Below, one piece after another: positions 57,201 to 64,000 of a stretch of DNA of 64,000 nucleotides (the stretch's first letter is position 1; each line of letters starts with the position of its first letter). The position numbers were made by a program, and so were the translations under genes. Below the pieces are notes generated by a model, which was not told where the DNA came from, did not search any database, and was given only the letters and a program-made list of their open reading frames with translations. The DNA is from Exophiala sp. HKRS030 (lineage: Eukaryota > Ascomycota > Eurotiomycetes > Chaetothyriales > Herpotrichiellaceae): positions 4,216,001 through 4,280,000 of the forward strand of contig JAHWDD010000002.1 in the NCBI GenBank assembly GCA_023897205.1. Reading direction: 5' to 3'.

Positions 57201-58900
57201 GGACTCGTAAGTGCTAGTGGTAGCATTAGCAAGCCAAGTCCGATGACAGTCCAACATTGAGCCGTCTTGACTCTTGACTCTGGTCTGATCTGATCCTTCT
57301 GTTACCTGGAGGCTGTAGCCATGCCTGTCAACGCCACTCGACCACGGGTTTGACTTGCACGCCTACGGACGCGCCCAGTCGTTGATAGTCCACAAGGAGG
57401 GCCAAGCTGTCGTGGCCGGTTGGAACATGGAGTGGTTTGGGCTGTACCTTCCCCTACCCTACGTGGTCCTCCGTACCTGCCAGTTGCCAGTTGCAAGTCA
57501 CAAAGTTGGTGTGAGCGTGGAGGCCGAGAGGGGCATGACGTAGTGGAGAAGTATCTGGCCTTGCTAGCTTGGCCGTGAGCGAGTCCCAGACTTTGACGTA
57601 CAGGACTAGGGGCTTGGATGGCCCAAGACGAATAGCATCCATCGGCATGCATGCGCCTCCATTCTCTGATTCGGCTAAGAGATGGCAGATGCAGATTGGC
57701 GTGTCCTCGGGATAGACACGATCAAACCCAGATGAACTTTTTCGGTAGATCATTTGCCTCATTTGATCCACCAAACACTAAATCTGCCACATCTGCGCAC
57801 ACCTTCCTGCCTCCGTAAGTGCTCCGTAGCTGCTCCGGCCATTGCACCTGCCTGCACTTGCTGGATGGCTGTAGGTGGCTGCTAAGTTCCAAACGCATCT
57901 GCACCTGCACCTGCACTGCACCTGCCACTTGCACCGTGCCTTCCCCAAGATGGTGCAGCACTTTCGCCGATCCGGACTTGCCAGTCTTTTTAAGGTTTCA
58001 GATTTTGTCACCAACTCAATCCTTTTTAGTCTTTTAGTCTTTTTATCCCAAAGCCCCATGCTTCTTCGTGCAATACTGACCATGACTGACCTTCACTGAC
58101 CTACCTCCGCCAATGCTTCCAGGGCGACAACCAGGTAACCCCTCAATGAGTTCACGGTACGGCTCAAGGATACCCATGGTCCTCCACCGTTTCACAGCCC
58201 ATGCCACATTACTATCAGGTACTCGTACTCCATAATGCAAGCCAACAACTACGGAGCCCACACCCAGTCCTCTAGCACATACCTCTGGCGTTCTCTAAAG
58301 ACCGGGGATCTACTAGACTACCTGGTACTCCGAGTCCCTGAGTTCCTGGTAGGTCCATGTCAACGGTCAGGGCCATTGGTGTCGTGTCTGGAGTGCTAGT
58401 TAGCTAGTCGCTGCAATTCCTATTTGCCCCTCGTGACATGGGTATATTCTGGTCCGTCCAAGACAATAAAGTATACAGTTCATCCTCACCATCATATCGG
58501 AGATCATAATCCTCTCTCTTTCACATCTCTCAATTCAGCAATCCCTTTCTTCGTTTGTACAGCCAACAACGAAGGCTCATCCTGATTCTCAGCCCTGACA
58601 TTCTCGTCAAAGACATTGAGCTATTCTATCAGGAGGGTGGCCATTGCGTCCTGCTACTACAGAACATTTCTCCCCCCTTCCGTAAACCAACTCCACTCTC
58701 AGAACAAACTTCCCTGATCACCACTCTTTTCTTGAAGTCAGTGCTTGGACCACTCTTTTCTTCCCGAGTTCCGACCCATTTTCCACGTGTTCGACTTTGT
58801 ATTAAGAGGTCATCTTTTACCACTTTGCTCCAGATCGTCTCCCGAAAATCTGTTCTTACCAATATCTCAGTCCAGGCTCGCTCCAAATTAAGAAAAAAAT
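54299..58900. other. 4.6 kb gene-poor region
   Basis: I find no ORF with a recognisable domain. Frames such as 54474-54848, 55654-55992, 56788-57084 and 57302-57652 (all minus) and 55932-56315 (plus) overlap rivals. Notable sequence: a GTACGGAGTACC palindrome-like word at 55951-55961, a tract rich in CACCTGCA repeats at 57840-57935, and related CTCCGTA words at about 57810-57830. The end (about 58500-58900) is C/T-rich and probably the leader of the RGS gene. Confidence 0.45.
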
Positions 58901-60469
58901 ATGGTTCTCTCATTGAACTATCGCCGTCCTGGCTATGTTTCAAGCTCTCGCCAATCTCTTGACTCAGAGAAAGGCGGACAAACCGAGTCGGTGACCTCGA
59001 GCGGGAGTTGCCCTTATGGTATTCCCGATGCTCTATCCTTCGACAAAATCATTAGCGGCGGTACTTGCCCAGTAAGTCACTTGATCCGGTCTATCTCATG
59101 TCATGAAGCGATTCACAGCTGATCCTTTCTGCAGCCAGTAACCACTCGCGAGTTCATGGATTTTCTTCGCTACATCGAATTCGATGCCGAGAATCTCCAG
59201 TTCTACCTGTGGTATCGCGACTACTCCAAGCGTTTTGCGGAGCTCCCAGCGCATGAGCAAGCGCTGGCTGAAGAATGGACCGCTGAGCAAGCTTTGGCGG
59301 AAAAGACTGGCAGTGAGAAGGAGAAACTCCCCAAGAAGCTCGCTCCCGCAGCCGCGGCTGTGCTGAAGGGGACCGATTTCGACACCAACGCAAAGATTGC
59401 TGCTCCTGAAGCCCCACCAAACCCCTTCAATACGCCTCCTCGGACCCCTTCGCGATCAGTAACAGATTGAGATAGCGTGGCACCATCCACGGCCAACTGG
59501 AGTGAAGACTCTTCGACCCTGCAAAATGGGACCACCAACCACAACAAGAGAGCAGAGCAAGCCTTCGAGGAAGCTGGTACTCTTCAGCCTTGTAAGTTCA
59601 TATCACTGCGCCGATTTCCTGCATGCGCTGACCATGATCTTTAGTCACCATCCAACCTTTCAGAGAAGAGATCACGCGCATCATCGCCATCTACATTGCC
59701 GAAGGTGGAGCTCGACAACTCAACCTGTCTGCAAAGGAAAAGACCGTACTTCTCAAGGCTCTCTCCATCACAACACACCCTTCTGCGTTCCGTGATGTCA
59801 TCGCCACTGTCGACTGGTCTCTCCGCCATCAGGCGCATCCTAACTTCATTCGTTGGACAATCTGCAATGGCAATCCACCAAGACAAGCATTCGCCCGTGG
59901 TCTCGGTGTCGGTGGGATCGTTGCTGGCATTGTTTATGCTATTGTCATCACTCTCAGCTCAGCCAATCGTGGATGGAGAGCGTTGGCTTTCCTCGGCCTC
60001 TTCATTGGCATTGCTACTCTATTTGCAGCCTGGAAAGGCATGTGCGTCGTAAGTAGTACCACTCGAGTTTTGTGATGCCGTTTCTAATATCGCAGGTTCT
60101 TCATGGTATGCATCATCGACATCTTCGTCCATGGGAGATGTTTAGCGACGAGGACGAGTCTGCGTCGGATTTCAACTTGAACAAGGGTTCATTCGATAGT
60201 TTGGGCTCTTCAAACAGCTACGAAGACGAACCCTGGGTGGCCAAGTATGAAAAACGTAATGTTATCCGCAAGATCTTCGATCGTGAGGTTTGGATTCAGG
60301 AACCCATGCTTCGCCAGATCCAGGATACCATCTTCGTCCAGGCTCTCATCACTGCCTTCATCATCTCCGCCGTCATCACTGCCATCTTTTTAGCGGTAAG
60401 TTTCGTCTCCCAGCCACGCGTTCAAATGCTGACAATACCTCTCAGGTTCCCGCGGGCCGACTGTTTTAG
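58901..60469 (+). CDS. RGS-domain membrane protein, with an in-frame TGA
   Basis: The exons are 58901-59071, 59135-59591, 59645-60048, 60096-60395 and 60446-60469. The start MVLSLNYRRPGYVSSSRQSL leads to GIPDALSFDKIISGGTCPP, then the RGS fold (REFMDFLRYIEFDAENLQFY, LWYRDYSKRF, and after a disordered insert QPFREEITRIIAIYIAEGGA, HPSAFRDVIATVDWSLR). Three hydrophobic helices follow (GVGGIVAGIVYAIVITL; LAFLGLFIGIATLFAAW; ALITAFIISAVITAIFLAV), ending VPAGRLF. RGS proteins speed GTP hydrolysis on G-alpha; this subtype is membrane-bound. A TGA at 59468-59470 lies in an otherwise continuous frame (SVTD, stop, DSVAPSTANWSED). It sits in the poorly conserved insert, so it may be a real stop, an error, or removed by splicing. 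Confidence 0.82.
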
Positions 60470-61081
60470 TTTGCGAAATCTTAACCTGCGTAAAGTTGAC
60501 GCGGGCGTCATCGGATACCCATTAGCATACTGGATGTTTGGAAATTTTTCTGTAACTATGCGTGCCCATCTTATTTGCAGCCTCCAACCAGCTTTTACTA
60601 TTTACTGGACTGCTGACCTGGAGAAGTTGGAGGCAAATCGCACAACACCACCATAATTACTCACAACAGTCTCATATTGTCGCTGTGAAGAAAATGTAAA
60701 GTATAAAATAACCAATAAAATGAAATTTTTGATCCAAGTCTGTGAATAGCAGCGAGTGCAAGCTCATACAGTGTGATCATCTTGAAGCATGAAGTTCTCG
60801 TGTTTATCGCGGACATAAGGCCACAATTTGGCAACTGATAAGTTGATGGTTGGCGCCGTTGAGCACGTGAGCTGATCACGTGCTGTACCGAAGTGCATGC
60901 GACGCGTCGCGTCGCCTACCTCACCTGATACTCTAGCCGGAGTTTTATTGGGTGGGATGTGATCGTCTTTAATGTTTAATTCTTGATATCGCAGAACTGA
61001 CCCTGGCTGCGACTGTCCCACCACCCACATCCTAATCCAACCATACCACCTTGATCTGTGCAATACCCATGGTTATTAAGG
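60470..61081. other. Intergenic/promoter of SMC5
   Basis: This is a 610-base gap. It has an AT-rich terminator-like stretch at 60690-60730 and a palindromic CACGTGAGCTGATCACGTG at 60865-60883, close to GCGACGCGTCGCGTCGC. The latter contains MluI-box-like ACGCGT, an element typical of cell-cycle promoters, which would suit SMC5. Confidence 0.45.
60865..60910. promoter_or_regulatory. CACGTG and ACGCGT-type elements upstream of SMC5
   Basis: About 170-215 bases before the SMC5 ATG, two imperfect CACGTGA half-sites face each other around GCTGATC (60865-60883). They are followed by GCGACGCGTCGCGTCGC (60899-60915), which holds an ACGCGT MCB-type word. MBF-bound ACGCGT sites drive S-phase genes in yeasts. 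Binding here is inference. Confidence 0.35.
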
Positions 61082-64000
61082 ATGGCGTCTCTCGCTACTC
61101 GCCGGTCAAGAGGCAGGGACTCAGATGACGAAGAATCGAGGCCAAATACACCTTTGTCCACTGGTCCCAATGACAGTAAAAGGATCCGTCGACAGCGCAT
61201 TCCCAGTGATGATCCCAGCGAGGAATCGCCTTCGCCAGAACTTTCCGCATCAAGAATTTCCATTCTGCACAAGGTGCCGGCGCCGACCACTGTAAATAAT
61301 GTTCGCTCTGGGGCAACCCACCAACCTGGCGCTATCGTCAGAGTGAAGTTGATCAATTTTGTTACCTACACTTCCGCCGAGTTCTTTCCTGGGCCAAATT
61401 TAAACATGGTGATCGGACCCAATGGCACAGGAAAGAGCACGCTGGTTTGTGCCATTTGTCTTGGTCTTGGCTGGCCTCCATCAGTGAGTAATATGTACCG
61501 GCTTTTGTTCCAGATTTAGCTGATTTATATTAGATATTAGCACGGGCTAAAGAAGCACACGAGTTCATCAAACATGGTAGTAGCGAAGCCACAATTGAGA
61601 TTGAAATCCAGAGAAAACAAGGGAGGAAAAACCCTGTGGTTGTCAGACAGATCAAAAAAGAAGGGAACAAGTCTGTTTACACATTGAACAACGTTGCATC
61701 TACAGCAAAGGCTGTTCAGGCGATGGCGAACTCGTACAACATACAAGTTGACAATCTCTGCCAATTCCTGCCGCAAGACAAGGTGTCTGAGTTCGCAGCC
61801 ATGAACCCGGTCGAGCTTCTTGCCAGTACTCAACGGGCAGTCGCGCCTTCAGACATGGCGAAGATGCATGAACAATTGAAAGCGCTGAGAAAGAATCACG
61901 TCGAACTATTGAGCTCCATTCAGGATCAACAAGAACAACTCAAGAATTTACAGAATCGTCAGGAGAATCAGCGGACAGATGTGGAGCGGATGAGAGAACG
62001 TGCAGTCGTTCAAAGACGCTTGGAATGGGTTCAGAAGTGTCGACCACTCTTGAAGTATGCCGACACCAGGAGGCAGTATACGGCGGCGAAGGAGAAGAGG
62101 GACAGGCTCAAGAAAGAATTGGCTCAGTTGAAAGCAATTTCAGCGCCAACCCTTCGCAAGAAAGAGGCCAAGGAGGCTTATGCCACCAAAACTCGAATAC
62201 TGAGAGACGAACGTGCAATGGCACTGAAGGAGCTGAATTCCATATGCGAACGTCTCGCAAAAGATGCTGAGAACGCTCAAGTCGAGATAACCGATGCTAT
62301 CAATGCCATACAAAACGAGAGAGCAGGCATACCTGACATCAAGAAGGCGCTCACTAATCATCGTCGCAAAGCCCGCGAATTGGAATTGAAGCTTGCTGAG
62401 AACACGGAGGCCGATTTTGACACTAGGCACCTCTCTGATCGCATCTCTGCCGCCAGAGCGGAACAGAGGCGGATAGAAGACCTGCAACGGGACTTACAAT
62501 CCCGTCTGGAACAACTTGCAGCTCAAGACAAGGAGAGGACAACAGCTCTGGCGCAATTGGACAGCAGCCTTGAAAGCTTGGAAACACAGGCTGGTCAGCA
62601 AGAGAGCAAGTTGCAGACCCTGTCTCGTGACACATTCGTTGCATGGAAGTGGATTCAAGAAAACCAAGATCTGTTCACACAACCTGTATACGGCCCCCAA
62701 TCGTGGAATGTTCTTTGAAGGACCCAAAAATGGCCGATGCCGTTGAGGCAATTCTTCAAGAGAGCGATTTCAAGATCATTACCGTTCAGAACCAAGCCGA
62801 TTTCAGGCTATTGCAGCAAAAGCTCTTCAAGGAGAAAAAGCTATCTGATGTTAGTCTCCGAACATGCTCCAACAGTAGTCTCGACCAGTTACGGCCACCA
62901 CTATCCCCAGAAGATATGCAGAAATTTGGGTTAGATAGTTGGGTCATTGATCATTTGCAAGGACCCGATACAGTTCTGGTTATGCTATGCCAGGACAAGA
63001 AGCTGGATAAATGCGCCATCAGTTCAAGAGAATTGACTCAGCAGCAACATGATAGCTTGGCAAACACCAATCTACAAAGTTACGTTGCTGCGGGGAAATC
63101 GTACCAGTTCATTCGGCGTGCAGAGTACGGGTCCGCTGGAAGCACTTCGAGGGTCAGAGATGTGAGACCTGCACGATGGTGGACTAATAAACCTGTCGAC
63201 GCAGGAAGGAAGGCCAACATTCAGCGAACCATTAGCGAGAAGCAAGGCGAGAGGGACATCATCCGAGAAGAAATCCAAACTGTGAAGAAAGATATGACAG
63301 AAAACAGGAATGCTATCGCTCGTGCCGTCGAAGAAGCAAGCGATCTTACAAAGAAGAAGGACAAGTTGCAACATGCCAAACGGACGTGGCTTGCACTTCC
63401 TGTCCAGATTGAACAAGCCAACAGTAGCGCGGATGAAAATCAAGCAAGGCTAGATGGGTTTCGAGAGCGAGAGAACAAGCTGATCGAGGAGAAGGATGCA
63501 GCTGTCATCCACAAGACCGACGCTGTCCTCAAGTTTGCCACCGCAACAGGAGATCTCAAAAAAGCCACAGCCAGTTTACTGGAAGCCGAGGTCATGGTGA
63601 TCGAGGCAGCATCCGATGCTGAAGGCTTAGCCACCCAGAACGAGCACATCATCCAGACCATCGAGGAAAAAGACAAAGAGTTCGAAGAGGCGAAGGCGGC
63701 GTTTACAGAGGGTTACGCTGAGGCACAGGCTGTCCTGCGACTTGTACTGAGTTTAAAGGCTGAAGCTGAGCGACTGGAGAAGGAAGAAAATGAACCTGGA
63801 CTCACCGAGGTGATTGGACAGGTTGGGGAACAAATGAAGACAGAGACAGACCTTGAGGCCGAAATCGACTCGATCAAGGCCGAGCTCGAACTCACCGAAG
63901 GTGGCAGTGGCAACATCATTAGAGATTACGAGCAGCGTGCCAGGACTATTGAAGCCCTCCAGAAGCAACTGCAGCAGAAGGAGAAAGAAGATCAAGACTA
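61082..64000 (+). CDS. SMC5: SMC5, SMC5/6 complex subunit (partial), one frameshift
   Basis: Exon 1 is 61082-61483; the intron is 61484-61533; exon 2 runs from 61534 past the window edge. A disordered N-terminus precedes [20 protein letters not shown] and the Walker A motif [20 protein letters not shown]. The [20 protein letters not shown] segment is characteristic of Smc5, with the first long coiled coil after it. At CCCCC 62694-62698 one C is missing: the first frame stops at 62718, and the next carries the hinge ([19 protein letters not shown], then [13 protein letters not shown]) and the returning coiled coil, open to base 64000. Smc5 with Smc6 and Nse proteins resolves recombination intermediates and protects replication forks. 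The C-terminal ATPase half lies outside the window. Confidence 0.93.

Noticed and set aside
10548..62718. Programmed ribosomal frameshifting as the cause of the many frame changes
   Set aside because: The sites share only a G/C run, have no common heptamer or downstream structure, and occur up to three times in one gene. One-base read deletions explain all of them.
1..64000. CRISPR arrays, tRNA or rRNA genes
   Set aside because: No spaced direct-repeat array is seen and a CRISPR array is not expected in a fungal nucleus. I found no sequence I could fold as a tRNA or recognise as rRNA, but I could not run a covariance search.

Overview
The window is nuclear DNA of a filamentous ascomycete (Pezizomycotina). 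The evidence is short GT-AG introns of about 45-65 bases, two HET-domain genes, a decaying NACHT gene, a secreted GH7 cellulase, and single-copy fungal housekeeping genes (TAF11, CFD1, SAM decarboxylase, UBP2, AIR1/2, ORM1, SMC5, a complex I subunit). I cannot assign a class or genus. One 100-N scaffold gap lies at 31650-31749.

Layout. 0.3-4.2 kb: a secreted protein and a NACHT pseudogene. 4.2-9.5 kb: a luciferase-domain (DUF5519) protein, a class II aldolase/adducin protein, a small dimeric-barrel protein and an FAD monooxygenase. 10.5-19.3 kb: core genes CFD1, SAM decarboxylase (with an upstream ORF in its leader) and TAF11, plus an MFS transporter. 19.6-27.2 kb is a rearranged accessory block: a truncated DUR3-type urea transporter, a piece of CTF4/MCL1, a Zn2Cys6-HET fusion gene, and a heavily broken NtaA-type FMN monooxygenase. 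28.7-30.2 kb: the GH7 gene. 30.2-35.1 kb: gene-poor, AT-rich, with the assembly gap. 35.1-49.6 kb: complex I subunit, UBP2, AIR1/2, a second HET gene and ORM1. 50.5-54.3 kb: a PHD-finger/BTB-like protein and a one-pass membrane protein. 54.3-58.9 kb: no convincing gene. 58.9-64 kb: an RGS-domain membrane protein and SMC5, which runs off the window.

The strongest candidate novelty is the gene at 24632-22144. A canonical fungal Zn2Cys6 DNA-binding cluster is joined by splicing and one stop-free reading frame to a HET domain, so a sequence-specific DNA-binding module sits on an incompatibility/cell-death-type domain.

A caution applies to the whole window. At least 13 otherwise conserved genes or exons change frame by exactly one missing base at a run of G or C (for example in CFD1 twice, AIR1/2 three times, SAM decarboxylase, UBP2, GH7, SMC5). 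Because essential genes are hit, I read these as base-calling deletions, not biology. By contrast, the NACHT, CTF4 and DUR3 copies also carry in-frame stops or truncations and look like true relics.
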